Below, one piece after another: positions 22,485 to 30,922 of a DNA stretch of 64,000 nucleotides. The notes under the pieces were generated by a model. That model made no database searches, was not told the origin of the DNA, and saw nothing but the letters and a program-made list of their open reading frames with translations. The stretch spans positions 62,001 to 126,000 of the forward strand of contig NZ_JAADJV010000005.1 in assembly GCF_011684115.1 (NCBI RefSeq), in the 5' to 3' direction. The stretch's first letter is position 1; each line of letters begins with the position of its first letter. The position numbers and the translations under genes are program-made. This stretch comes from Rahnella aceris. Its GTDB lineage: Bacteria; Pseudomonadota; Gammaproteobacteria; Enterobacterales; Enterobacteriaceae.

Positions 22485-23624
22485 TTAAAGCTTTTGCGAT
22501 AACTTAATAGTGGCGGCAATATTTCGTGCTGATTTACGCAAGTTGTCTGCGGCGTTTTTCAGGGCATCATCAAGCGTACAAATGCTGTAGAGCACGCTGA
22601 AAACAGCATCCAGACCATGGTCGTAAACGACATCAACATCTTTTGTCAGACTGCCGGCAATACCAATCACGGGCTTGTTGTAACGTTTAGCCACCCGTGC
22701 CACACCAATTGGCACTTTGCCATTGATGCTCTGACTGTCAATCCGCCCTTCACCGGTAATCACCAGCGTGGCATCTTTCACCAGTTCATCCAACCCCAGC
22801 GCATCGGTGACGATCTCAATGCCCTGGCGCAGTTCGGCATGACAGAACCCGTAAAGTGCCGCTCCCATGCCACCGGCAGCACCGGCTCCGGGAACATGCT
22901 CAACGTCAATACCCAGATCCTGTTTGATCACCCGGGCGTAATGATGCAGATAGCCGTCGAGCTGTTCGATCATCTCCGGTGTTGCCCCTTTTTGCGGGCC
23001 AAAGATGGCAGAAGCTCCGTCCTTGCCGGTCAGCGGATTCGTGACGTCACAGGCCACTTCAAAGCGGCATGTTTTAATTCGCGGATCCAACCCGCTGATA
23101 TCAATGTGGTGCAGTTTTTCCAGCTCGCCTCCGCCCTGACCAATAGATTTGCCATCTTTGGTCAGCAACTTCGCGCCCAGCGCCTGCATCATGCCAGCGC
23201 CACCATCGTTGGTAGCGCTGCCACCAATCCCGATAATGCAGTGTTTTACGCCGTGGCCGAGAGCAGAATGGATCAGTTCACCTGTACCATACGACGTGGT
23301 TTTCAGCGGATTACGTTGCGCCGGAGGAACACTTTCCAGCCCGCTGGCCGCCGCCATTTCGATGAAAGCGATTTTCTCATCACCTGAAAGGCCAAAAAAC
23401 GCTTCAAGCGGGGTGCCCAGTGGTCCGGTGACATTCACCTTCACCACACGCCCACCGGTAGCCGCCACCATGGCCTCTACCGTGCCTTCGCCGCCATCGG
23501 CAACCGGCAACTTGACGTACTCTGCCTCGGGGAAAATCTCACGGAACCCACTCTCGATGGCTTTTGCCACATCCAAAGCAGACAAACTTTCTTTGTATGA
23601 ATCCGGTGCGATCACTATTTTCAT
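22485..23624 (-). CDS. garK: Glycerate 2-kinase
   Basis: GarK phosphorylates D-glycerate to 2-phosphoglycerate, the last step of galactarate and glucarate breakdown, which feeds enolase. The 379-residue product starts MKIVIAPDSYKESLSA and has VADGGEGTVEAM, GIGGSATNDGGAGM and VITGEGRIDSQS. The frame is open for 32 more codons, but the conserved start is the ATG at 23624 with AAGG upstream. It is the last gene of garP-garL-garR-garK, 120 nt after garR. That spacer is GC-rich with imperfect inverted repeats. E. coli also has the paralogue GlxK, so the exact symbol is inferred from context. Confidence 0.94.
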   Translation of the reverse strand: MKIVIAPDSYKESLSALDVAKAIESGFREIFPEAEYVKLPVADGGEGTVEAMVAATGGRVVKVNVTGPLGTPLEAFFGLSGDEKIAFIEMAAASGLESVPPAQRNPLKTTSYGTGELIHSALGHGVKHCIIGIGGSATNDGGAGMMQALGAKLLTKDGKSIGQGGGELEKLHHIDISGLDPRIKTCRFEVACDVTNPLTGKDGASAIFGPQKGATPEMIEQLDGYLHHYARVIKQDLGIDVEHVPGAGAAGGMGAALYGFCHAELRQGIEIVTDALGLDELVKDATLVITGEGRIDSQSINGKVPIGVARVAKRYNKPVIGIAGSLTKDVDVVYDHGLDAVFSVLYSICTLDDALKNAADNLRKSARNIAATIKLSQKL

Positions 23625-23744
23625 AAAGTCATTACCTTCATAAACTGCACGCGCCGATGTGGAAAAGCGTCCTGTCAGTTTTGCATCCTGCCTGAAGGGC
23701 CGCGCGCCGGCCGTGTTCATTCAGCGCCGCGCGTCCGCCGCAGA

Positions 23745-24629
23745 CTAACGGGTAACTTCAACCTTCGCTAAGGTTTCATAATAGCGTGCAATAGCGCTAT
23801 GGTCAGATTGCCCGTGACCATCCGCTTTCAATGCCTGCATCATTTCCATGACCAGCGAGGTCAGAGGCAGTTGTGCGCCGACGCTGTGTGAGGTGTCCAG
23901 TGCGTTCGCTAAATCTTTGATGTGTAAATCAATACGGAAGCCCGGTTTGAAGTTGCGATCCATCACCATCGGCGCTTTCGCTTCCAGCACAGTACTGCCT
24001 GCCAGACCACCACGAATTGCCTGGAAAACCAGATCCGGATCCACGCCCGCTTTGGTTGCCAGCACCAGTGCTTCTGACATCGCCGCAATGTTCAGCGCCA
24101 CAATCACCTGGTTCGCCAGCTTGGTCACGTTGCCTGCACCAATATCACCGGTATGCACCACCGAACCCGCCATGGATTTCATGATTTCATAGCATTTATC
24201 AAACACAGCTTTGTCGCCACCCACCATGACAGACATAGTGCCGTCGATGGCTTTTGGTTCACCACCGGAGACCGGCGCATCGAGCATCGCGATTTGTTTA
24301 GCGGCCAGCGCCTCACTGATTTCACGACTTGCCAGCGGCGCGATAGAACTCATGTCGATGAAAATGGTGCCCGGACGAGCGCCTTCAATCAGACCATTTT
24401 CGCCCAGCGCCACGTCTCTCACCTGCGGCGAGTTTGGCAGCATGGTGATGATCACATCAGAAACCGCAGCCACCGCTTTTGGTGTGTCTGCGGCTGTCGC
24501 GCCGAGTTGGACAATTTCGCCGACGGTATCCTGATTGCGGTCCATAACGACCAGCTCGTAACCTGCTTTCAGCAGGTTTTTGCTCATAGGCTTGCCCATG
24601 ATGCCTAAACCAATAAAGCCAATTTTCAT
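23745..24629 (-). CDS. garR: Tartronate semialdehyde reductase
   Basis: GarR reduces tartronate semialdehyde to D-glycerate with NADH. The 294-residue beta-hydroxyacid dehydrogenase has the N-terminal Rossmann motif GFIGLGIMGKPMSKNL, the substrate motif LDAPVSGGEPKAIDGT, and the catalytic lysine region GAGNVTKLANQVIVALN. The start at MKIGFIG (24629) has GAGGA about eight bases upstream; the open frame extends further without conserved residues. It is third in the gar operon. Confidence 0.95.
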   Translation of the reverse strand: MKIGFIGLGIMGKPMSKNLLKAGYELVVMDRNQDTVGEIVQLGATAADTPKAVAAVSDVIITMLPNSPQVRDVALGENGLIEGARPGTIFIDMSSIAPLASREISEALAAKQIAMLDAPVSGGEPKAIDGTMSVMVGGDKAVFDKCYEIMKSMAGSVVHTGDIGAGNVTKLANQVIVALNIAAMSEALVLATKAGVDPDLVFQAIRGGLAGSTVLEAKAPMVMDRNFKPGFRIDLHIKDLANALDTSHSVGAQLPLTSLVMEMMQALKADGHGQSDHSAIARYYETLAKVEVTR

Positions 24630-24666
24630 TCGGGTATCCTCTTTATATTGATGTAATGAGAGCGAA

Positions 24667-25437
24667 TCACTGGGTGAAGCGATCGCACAGCGCCTGTGTG
24701 CCTGCACGGAAAACGCCTAAATCACTGCCGACAGCCACGAAGGTCGCTCCCCACTCCAGATAACGGCGCGCATCCGCTTCAACCGGTGCCAGAATACCGC
24801 TCGGTTTGCCATGCGCTTTTGCACGCGCAAAGATGTGACGGATAGCGGCCTGCACGTCCGGGTGTCCGGCGTTGCCCAGATGACCCATGCCTGCGGCCAG
24901 ATCACTCGGGCCGACGAAAATGCCATCGATGCCATCAACGGCAGCAATCGCGTCCAGATTATCGACGCCCTGCTGGCTTTCGATTTGCACCATCACCGCG
25001 ATGTTGTCATTGATGCTGTTGAAGTAATCCGGCACGGTGCCGAACATGTTGCTGCGGTGGGAAACGGAAACGCCGCGGATCCCGGCAGGCGGATAACGGG
25101 TCGAAGCAACGGCCAGCTCAGCCTGTTCCTGTGTTTCCACAAACGGCACCAGGAAATTGTAGAAACCGATATCCAGCAGACGTTTAATCACCACCGGATC
25201 GTTGAATTGCGGACGAACTACCGGCGCGCTGCGGCTGCCTTTCAGCGCCATCAGCTGCGGCACAAAAGTGCTAACATCGTTTGGCGCGTGTTCGCCGTCG
25301 AGCAGCAGCCAGTCAAAACCTGCGAGGCCAAGCACTTCGGTTGAGATCGGGCTGGATAATGCTGACCAACAGCCAATCAGGGTTTTCCCTTGCAATAAGT
25401 CCTGGCGGAACCGGTTTGGAATCATTTGATTACTCAT
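24667..25437 (-). CDS. garL: 5-keto-4-deoxy-D-glucarate aldolase
   Basis: GarL cleaves 5-keto-4-deoxy-D-glucarate to pyruvate and tartronate semialdehyde (class II, Mg-dependent, HpcH/HpaI family). The 256-residue product matches E. coli length and has [56 protein letters not shown] and [14 protein letters not shown]. The start [10 protein letters not shown] at 25437 is chosen over an extended frame by homology. It lies between garP and garR; the garP-garL spacer contains the palindrome CCGGGATGCCCGG (25471-25483). Confidence 0.96.
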   Translation of the reverse strand: MSNQMIPNRFRQDLLQGKTLIGCWSALSSPISTEVLGLAGFDWLLLDGEHAPNDVSTFVPQLMALKGSRSAPVVRPQFNDPVVIKRLLDIGFYNFLVPFVETQEQAELAVASTRYPPAGIRGVSVSHRSNMFGTVPDYFNSINDNIAVMVQIESQQGVDNLDAIAAVDGIDGIFVGPSDLAAGMGHLGNAGHPDVQAAIRHIFARAKAHGKPSGILAPVEADARRYLEWGATFVAVGSDLGVFRAGTQALCDRFTQ

Positions 25438-25497
25438 ATCTGACCTCATAAAAGGGGGCAGAGCCGGGATGCCCGGATTACCCCGCATCGCAATTTA

Positions 25498-26841
25498 CTA
25501 TTTCTTAAGTTCCAGACGTTTGATATCGCCGACCACCAGCAGATAGCAAAGCATCGCCATCAGTGCTGAACAGCCCACAAAAATTAATGCCATATTGAAA
25601 GAATGCAGACCTTTCACGATGTAGCCGATCACCAGCGGCGTCACGATGGAGGCCACGTTACCGAACACGTTGAAGATGCCGCCGCACAGACCGATGACTT
25701 CTTTTGGCGCAGTATCCGCAATCACTGGCCAGCCGAGCGCTCCGAAGCCTTTACCGAAGAACGCCAGCGCCATCAGGGTGACGACCAGTACGTTATTGTC
25801 CGTGTAGTTACACAAAATGATGCTGGTGGCTAATAACATGCCCAGCACGATAGGAATTTTACGCGCCACGGTCAGCGAGTAGCCGCGTCTGATCAGAAAA
25901 TCTGAGAACACGCCACCCAGCACACCGCCCGCAAAACCACACAGCGCAGGAATTGCGGCAATCATCCCCACTTTAAGAATAGACATGCCCTTTTCCTGAA
26001 CCAGATAAATCGGGAACCAGGTCAGGAAGAACCACGTAATACTGTTAATGAAATACTGTCCGAAGAAGATCCCAAGCATCATGCGGCTGCTCAGCATCTG
26101 ACGAACGTAGCTCCATTTCGGGCCACTTTTCGCGCTGTCCGTTTTCTTGTGGTCGATATCAACAACGGCACCGCCGTCTGTCAGATACTCCAGCTCACTT
26201 TTAGAAATATGTGGATGTTCCGGCGGGTTGTGAATGAATTTGATCCATACCAGCGTCAGCACAAAACCCAGCACGCCCATCACGATGAAAACATGTTCCC
26301 AGCCCCAGGCATAAGTCAGCCAGCCCAGCAAAGGCGAAAACAGTGCCAGTGAGAAATACTGTGCGGAGTTAAAAATCGCGGAAGCCGTGCCGCGTTCAGT
26401 GGTCGGGAACCAGGCAGCCACAATACGGGCGTTCGCCGGGAAGGATGGAGCTTCGGAGAAACCGAGCATGAAACGCAACATGAACAGCGTCAGTGCGCCG
26501 TACGCCAGCGGGAACCAGCCCACAAAACCCTGCAACAGGGTGAACAGCGACCAGAAGAACAGGCTGTAGGTGTACACTTTTTTGGAGCCAAATCTGTCCA
26601 GCAGCCAGCCGCCGGGCAATTGCATAATCAGATAAGCCCAGCCGAACGCGGCAAATATTTGTCCCATGTCGGCAGCATCCAGGCCCAGCTCACGCGCGAC
26701 CTCGGTTCCCGCGATAGAGAGCGTGGCGCGGTCAGCGTAATTCACCGCCGTGATTAAAAAGATAATCAGCAAAATATAGTAACGGATATGGGTCCGTACC
26801 TTACTTTGCGCGATTGTCCCGGACTGAGATTGAATGTTCAT
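25498..26841 (-). CDS. garP: Galactarate/glucarate transporter, MFS (ACS family)
   Basis: GarP is a proton-coupled importer of aldarates in the inner membrane. The 447-residue product has about 12 hydrophobic segments, with ITAVNYADRATLSIAGTEVA, LLDRFGSKKVYTYSLFFWS and GFSEAPSFPANARIVAAWFP matching GarP/GudP closely. The ATG at 26841 is chosen because AGGG lies six bases upstream; the frame runs on upstream. It is first in garPLRK and divergent from garD across a 551-bp control region. GudP has near-identical motifs, so glucarate is a likely second substrate. Confidence 0.93.
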   Translation of the reverse strand: MNIQSQSGTIAQSKVRTHIRYYILLIIFLITAVNYADRATLSIAGTEVARELGLDAADMGQIFAAFGWAYLIMQLPGGWLLDRFGSKKVYTYSLFFWSLFTLLQGFVGWFPLAYGALTLFMLRFMLGFSEAPSFPANARIVAAWFPTTERGTASAIFNSAQYFSLALFSPLLGWLTYAWGWEHVFIVMGVLGFVLTLVWIKFIHNPPEHPHISKSELEYLTDGGAVVDIDHKKTDSAKSGPKWSYVRQMLSSRMMLGIFFGQYFINSITWFFLTWFPIYLVQEKGMSILKVGMIAAIPALCGFAGGVLGGVFSDFLIRRGYSLTVARKIPIVLGMLLATSIILCNYTDNNVLVVTLMALAFFGKGFGALGWPVIADTAPKEVIGLCGGIFNVFGNVASIVTPLVIGYIVKGLHSFNMALIFVGCSALMAMLCYLLVVGDIKRLELKK

Positions 26842-27170
26842 GGTGACCCTCATTGTCATAATGCGAAAATTTTTCAGGGAGCTCACCGTTATTGAAATAA
26901 CGTTTTTCGTTCACCTGTGGTTATTCGCCGTACAGCGTCTTAATTCGAAACAGGCAATAAACACTTTATTTATGATCGCCTGAAATTTACCTGTATTACT
27001 TTCAACGTCACCTTCAGAGGGCCAATACAGTATAAAAAGGAGGCCACGAAATAACACTGTGCATTCGCCCAAGAATAGCCCCGTTGATTGTGACTATTCT
27101 TTTGCATCCACACATCGGTGTGGGAGGAGAATCACAGATTGTGCGGAACCGATAACCGCTCAAATCAAAG
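26842..27170. promoter_or_regulatory. garP side of the garP-garD divergent control region
   Basis: No gene. Three symmetric elements are visible: CGTTATT-GA-AATAACG (26887-26902), a perfect 16-bp palindrome 45 bp before the garP start; AAGAATAG ... CTATTCTT (27071-27101), an 8-bp inverted repeat with a 15-bp spacer; and CCACAC-ATCG-GTGTGG (27108-27123). CdaR is the known activator of gar genes in E. coli; whether any of these is its site cannot be decided by eye. Confidence 0.4.
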
Positions 27171-27186
27171 GGTGATTTACATCACA
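27171..27186. promoter_or_regulatory. Candidate CRP site in the garP-garD region
   Basis: GGTGA-TTTACA-TCACA matches the CRP consensus TGTGA-N6-TCACA at nine of ten core positions. It lies about 105 bp upstream of the likely garD start of transcription, a position usable with a second activator. Confidence 0.6.
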
Positions 27187-27392
27187 TTTATTCTGTCACC
27201 TGCCACACAGAATGACGTTCATCGGGCAAAAAGCTGGTCAGTTGCACAATGAGGTTGCCGGAAGACTGCCTTATAATGGATGCCATACCCTGTATTACCA
27301 GAGCATGTTTACAAGAACATTATTGAGCGTCAACTTCAGATAATTTACCGGAATTTTTTGTTCCGGGATGTTTAATAAACGCGGAGACAGTT
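27187..27392 (+). promoter_or_regulatory. garD promoter and leader
   Basis: A perfect -10 TATAAT lies at 27272-27277, but no good -35 is found at 16-18 bp, which fits activator-dependent initiation. Upstream is ATTCTGT-N10-ACAGAAT (27190-27213), a candidate activator site. The leader of about 110 nt contains a CCGGAA-N7-TTCCGG hairpin (27349-27367) ending about 12 nt before the GGAGA ribosome-binding site, so translation could be modulated. Confidence 0.45.
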
Positions 27393-28964
27393 ATGTCACG
27401 TAATAAAGATAAAGAACACGCTACCGAAGCGCTTTTTATTAAAGTTCATGAAAGCGATAACGTGGCGATTATTGTGAATGACAACGGCTTAAAAGCCGGC
27501 ACCCGATTTGCGAACGGTCTGGAATTAATTGAGCATATTCCGCAAGGCCATAAAGTGGCGTTAGAACCCATTGCTAAAGGCGGCGATATTATTCGTTACG
27601 GAGAAGTCATTGGTTATGCCGTACGGGATATCGCGCAGGGCAGCTGGATTGATGAATCCCTGGTGGAATTACCGGTCGCCCCTGAACTTTACAGCCTGCC
27701 GCTGGCCACCCGTGTGCCACCCGCGCTGCCACCACTCGAAGGCTATACCTTTGAAGGCTACCGCAATGCCGACGGCAGCGTCGGCACCAAAAATCTGCTG
27801 GGAATCACCACCAGTGTGCACTGCGTGGCGGGCGTAGTGGATTACGTAGTGAAAATCATTGAACGTGATTTACTGCCGAAATTCCCCAACGTCGACGGCG
27901 TCGTGGCACTGAACCATTTGTACGGTTGCGGTGTGGCGATTAACGCTCCTGCGGCCATTATCCCGATCCGTACCATCCACAATCTGGCGCTGAACCCGAA
28001 CTTTGGCGGCGAAGTCATGGTGGTCGGTCTGGGCTGTGAGAAGCTGCAACCCGAGCGCCTGCTGGAAGGCACGCCGGATGTGCAGGCGATTTCACTCGAT
28101 GACACGCACATTGTGCGTTTGCAGGATGAGCAACATGTCGGTTTCCAGTCGATGGTTGACGATATCCTGACGGTCGCACAATTTCATCTGGAACGCCTGA
28201 ACCGCCGCCAGCGCGAAACCTGTCCGGCTTCCGATCTGGTTGTGGGCACACAATGCGGCGGCAGTGATGCCTTCTCCGGTGTCACCGCCAACCCGGCAGT
28301 CGGTTACGCTTCGGATTTGCTGGTGCGCTGCGGTGCAACAGTGATGTTTTCAGAAGTCACAGAAGTGCGCGACGCTATCCATCTGCTGACACCGCGTGCC
28401 GCCGATGTGGACGTGGGCAAACGTCTGCTGGAAGAAATGGCCTGGTACGATAATTATCTGTCGCTGGGTCAGACCGACCGCAGCGCCAACCCGTCTCCGG
28501 GCAACAAAAAAGGCGGTCTGGCTAACGTGGTTGAAAAAGCACTGGGTTCGATTGCTAAATCCGGTACCAGTGCGATTTCAGAAGTGTTGTCTCCGGGACA
28601 ACGTCCGACCAAAAAAGGCCTGATTTACGCCGCCACACCGGCCAGCGATTTCGTCTGCGGGACACAGCAACTGGCTTCCGGTATTACCGTTCAGGTATTC
28701 ACCACCGGACGCGGTACGCCATACGGCCTGCTTGCCGTGCCGGTGATTAAAATGGCAACACGTACCACGCTGGCAAACCGCTGGCACGATCTGATGGATA
28801 TCAATGCCGGGACAATTGCGACCGGTGATGCCACCATCGAGGATGTGGGCTGGGAGTTGTTCCACTTCATTCTGGACATCGCCAGCGGCCGCAAAAAAAC
28901 CTGGTCAGACACCTGGGGCATCCATAATGCGCTGGCGGTGTTTAACCCGGCGCCGGTAACCTGA
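27393..28964 (+). CDS. garD: Galactarate dehydratase
   Basis: GarD dehydrates meso-galactarate to 5-keto-4-deoxy-D-glucarate, the GarL substrate. The 523 residues match the E. coli length. The N-terminal SAF-like region (about 15-90) is followed by the UxaA/altronate-dehydratase-like body with [53 protein letters not shown] and a C-terminal [18 protein letters not shown]. The enzyme is iron-dependent in E. coli. It is divergent from garPLRK and monocistronic, ended by a strong hairpin. Confidence 0.97.
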   Translation: MSRNKDKEHATEALFIKVHESDNVAIIVNDNGLKAGTRFANGLELIEHIPQGHKVALEPIAKGGDIIRYGEVIGYAVRDIAQGSWIDESLVELPVAPELYSLPLATRVPPALPPLEGYTFEGYRNADGSVGTKNLLGITTSVHCVAGVVDYVVKIIERDLLPKFPNVDGVVALNHLYGCGVAINAPAAIIPIRTIHNLALNPNFGGEVMVVGLGCEKLQPERLLEGTPDVQAISLDDTHIVRLQDEQHVGFQSMVDDILTVAQFHLERLNRRQRETCPASDLVVGTQCGGSDAFSGVTANPAVGYASDLLVRCGATVMFSEVTEVRDAIHLLTPRAADVDVGKRLLEEMAWYDNYLSLGQTDRSANPSPGNKKGGLANVVEKALGSIAKSGTSAISEVLSPGQRPTKKGLIYAATPASDFVCGTQQLASGITVQVFTTGRGTPYGLLAVPVIKMATRTTLANRWHDLMDINAGTIATGDATIEDVGWELFHFILDIASGRKKTWSDTWGIHNALAVFNPAPVT

Positions 28965-28986
28965 GTTACCGTTTTGCGGATAAACG

Positions 28987-29012
28987 AAAGGCCAGCAATG
29001 CTGGCCTTTTTT
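28987..29012. terminator. Bidirectional terminator between garD and exbD
   Basis: AAAGGCCAGC-AAT-GCTGGCCTTT followed by further Ts on the plus strand; on the minus strand the T-run is shorter. It serves convergent garD and exbD. Confidence 0.87.
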
Positions 29013-29035
29013 GTGCGTCTGATTTGATTCACAAC

Positions 29036-29470
29036 TTACTGCGCCGCAGCGGCACCGGTTTGTTCTGCACCCACCAGCCCGACTTTCAGGTAACCGGCTT
29101 TACGCAAGTTATCCATCACGCTCATCAGCGTTTCGTAATCGACACTTTTGTCCGCGCGGAAGAAAATCGTACTCTGCTTGTTACCCTGAGTACGCTGATC
29201 CAGCATCGCGGTCATATTATCGCTGTTCACGGGCGTGTCGCCGAGGAACAGTTGCTTGTCAGCTTTCACCGACAGGAAAATCGGTTTCTCCGGACGCGGC
29301 TGCTGTTTTGCCGTCGAAGCCGGTAAATCCACCCGCACATCAACGGTGGCCAGCGGTGCCGCCACCATGAAGATGATCAGCAATACCAGCATGACGTCGA
29401 TAAAAGGCGTGACGTTGATGTCATGCATTTCACCACTTTCGTCGATATCGTCGTTTAACCGAATAGCCAT
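29036..29470 (-). CDS. exbD: TonB-system energy transducer subunit ExbD
   Basis: ExbD works with ExbB and TonB to use the proton-motive force for outer-membrane iron-siderophore and cobalamin uptake. The 144-residue protein has a short cytoplasmic N terminus, one membrane helix (about 23-43) that includes the essential aspartate at residue 25 (TPFIDVMLVLLIIFMV), and a periplasmic domain. It follows exbB by 9 nt and is co-transcribed with it. tonB is not in the window. Confidence 0.96.
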   Translation of the reverse strand: MAIRLNDDIDESGEMHDINVTPFIDVMLVLLIIFMVAAPLATVDVRVDLPASTAKQQPRPEKPIFLSVKADKQLFLGDTPVNSDNMTAMLDQRTQGNKQSTIFFRADKSVDYETLMSVMDNLRKAGYLKVGLVGAEQTGAAAAQ

Positions 29471-29479
29471 AATCTGTTC

Positions 29480-30421
29480 TTACCCTACGCGTAACTGACC
29501 TGTCTGACCGCGTGGCGCATTGCCTTCGCTGGCAGCCAGATCCAAATCACGGCCCTGTAACAGGATAATCTGCGCCGCCACATCGCCTACCTGATGACGG
29601 TAAGAGGTGATGGTACGGGCGAAAATATTGTAGATGACCACCGCAGGGATGGCTGCAACCAGACCCACAGCCGTGGCCAGTAAGGCTTCGGCGATACCCG
29701 GTGCGACGACCGCCAGATTGGTAGTCTGCGTCTGTGCGATACCGATGAAGCTGTTCATGATGCCCCATACGGTACCGAACAGGCCGACGAAGGGAGAGAT
29801 TGCTCCGATGGTCGCCAGAATACCGTTGCCACGGCCCATGTAACGACCCGCGGCGCTGACGCGGCGCTCAAGGCGAAAACCGGTACGCTCTTTAATGCCG
29901 TTGTTGTCAGTCGATCCGGCAGACAGTTCCAGCTCGTTCTGCGCATCGCGGATCATCTGCGCGCTGATGCTGCTGGCAGCGAAACTTTCAGCCTGCTCGG
30001 CGGCTTCGTCCAGCGTACGAACGGAGGACAACGCATCAAATTCACGGCGCATACGGCGTTTGCCCGTGAAGACTTCCGCACCCTTGCTAAATAACAATGC
30101 CCAGGTGACCACAGAAGCCAGCAGCAGACCGATCATGACGGTCTTCACCACCACATCAGCGTGATGGTACATGCCCATAACAGACAAATCGGTTGGGATC
30201 ACGGGTGCCGTCTCTGCTGGCGCGGGTTGCATCACCGGAGCTGGCGTTGCGTCACCGGTCGCCGGTGCGTCAGCCGTTGCAGGTTGAGTTGCTGCAGAAT
30301 TGACGGCTTGTCCCGCCGGCGTCGCAGGTGCAGCCATCGCGTTGCCGCTCAGACCAGCAACCAACATTAACGACATCAGTAATGAGGTCGCCTCTTTCAT
30401 CTTATTGCGAGCCGTTTTCAC
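29480..30421 (-). CDS. exbB: TonB-system proton channel subunit ExbB, long N-terminal form
   Basis: ExbB forms the pentameric membrane channel around ExbD. At 313 residues it is about 70 longer than E. coli ExbB (244): a signal-peptide-like segment (residues about 8-30, ending AMA) and an Ala/Pro/Thr-rich stretch (31-75) precede the usual three-helix MotA/ExbB domain (VVVKTVMIGLLLASVVTWALL; GTVWGIMNSFIGIAQ; GIAEALLATAVGLVAAIPAVV). Translation starts at a GTG (30419-30421) with GGAGG six bases upstream. Long ExbB forms are known from Serratia and Pseudomonas. A Fur-like box lies upstream. Confidence 0.95.
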   Translation of the reverse strand: MKTARNKMKEATSLLMSLMLVAGLSGNAMAAPATPAGQAVNSAATQPATADAPATGDATPAPVMQPAPAETAPVIPTDLSVMGMYHHADVVVKTVMIGLLLASVVTWALLFSKGAEVFTGKRRMRREFDALSSVRTLDEAAEQAESFAASSISAQMIRDAQNELELSAGSTDNNGIKERTGFRLERRVSAAGRYMGRGNGILATIGAISPFVGLFGTVWGIMNSFIGIAQTQTTNLAVVAPGIAEALLATAVGLVAAIPAVVIYNIFARTITSYRHQVGDVAAQIILLQGRDLDLAASEGNAPRGQTGQLRVG

Positions 30422-30496
30422 GCGTCGCCTCCAGCCAGAATCAGTGTGTAGAAGGAATGAATAACGCCGAATGATATCAAAGAAAAAGGCCTAATT

Positions 30497-30515
30497 GATA
30501 GTCGTTCTCATTATT
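30497..30515 (-). promoter_or_regulatory. Candidate Fur box upstream of exbB
   Basis: On the minus strand AATAATGAGAACGACTATC matches the 19-bp Fur consensus GATAATGATAATCATTATC at 14 positions. It lies about 75 bp upstream of the exbB GTG, the expected place for iron repression of exbBD. Confidence 0.6.
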
Positions 30516-30661
30516 ATTTACATTGTCCCGCCTGCCGCCCGACGTGTCATTGACAGATGACAAGGTTTTTCCTGTTTGTACAAAGGTTGAACAATTTAAC
30601 CTCCGTCACACTTTCAAAAAAAATCACACAGTAAATCAATCATCTGAGCTTCATTACTCAA
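30516..30661. other. Gene-free part of the exbB-dctP gap
   Basis: The whole gap between exbB and dctP is 501 bp. This AT-rich middle part has no ORF with a ribosome-binding site and no strong palindrome. A frame open from 30758 runs into dctP but is not preceded by a good start. Confidence 0.5.
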
Positions 30662-30680
30662 GTTAAAACAACGTTTTAAA
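30662..30680. promoter_or_regulatory. KdgR-box-like palindrome upstream of the TRAP operon
   Basis: TTAAAAC-AAC-GTTTTAA (30663-30679) is a perfect 7-3-7 palindrome. Aligned to the pectinolysis repressor (KdgR) consensus AATRAAAYNNYRTTTYATT it matches 13 of 17 informative positions, with the mismatches at the outer ends. It lies about 85 bp upstream of the likely -10 of the TRAP operon. Regulator identity is inferred. Confidence 0.4.
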
Positions 30681-30715
30681 TATTAAGCAACAGCTTTTTA
30701 CATTTGTTACGAGTT

Positions 30716-30754
30716 TGTGATAACGCTCAAATACCGCACAACAAAAAATAGGAT
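30716..30754 (+). promoter_or_regulatory. Candidate CRP-dependent promoter of dctPQM
   Basis: TGTGA-TAACGC-TCAAA (30716-30731) matches the CRP consensus at nine of ten core positions. A -10-like TAGGAT lies at 30749-30754 with no clear -35, so the CRP site would be centred about 40 bp before the start of transcription, the class II arrangement. The leader to the dctP ATG would be about 160 nt. Confidence 0.5.
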
Positions 30755-30922
30755 AAAGTGCATTCACTGGCGAAGACCTCACACCGGCACGTCATGCATC
30801 CCTATCATTTAAAAGCTTATTCAGACATTTTTCAAAATGAACCGGCAACGCCTCTGCGCCCGTCCTGTTCGATACTTGTTCACATTTATCTTTCCCTTAC
30901 CGAGTACCCTGGAGACAAACTG

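Noticed and set aside
30758..30922. 55-codon N-terminal extension of dctP
   Set aside because: It would put the signal peptide in the middle of the protein; the ATG at 30923 has a proper GGAG site.
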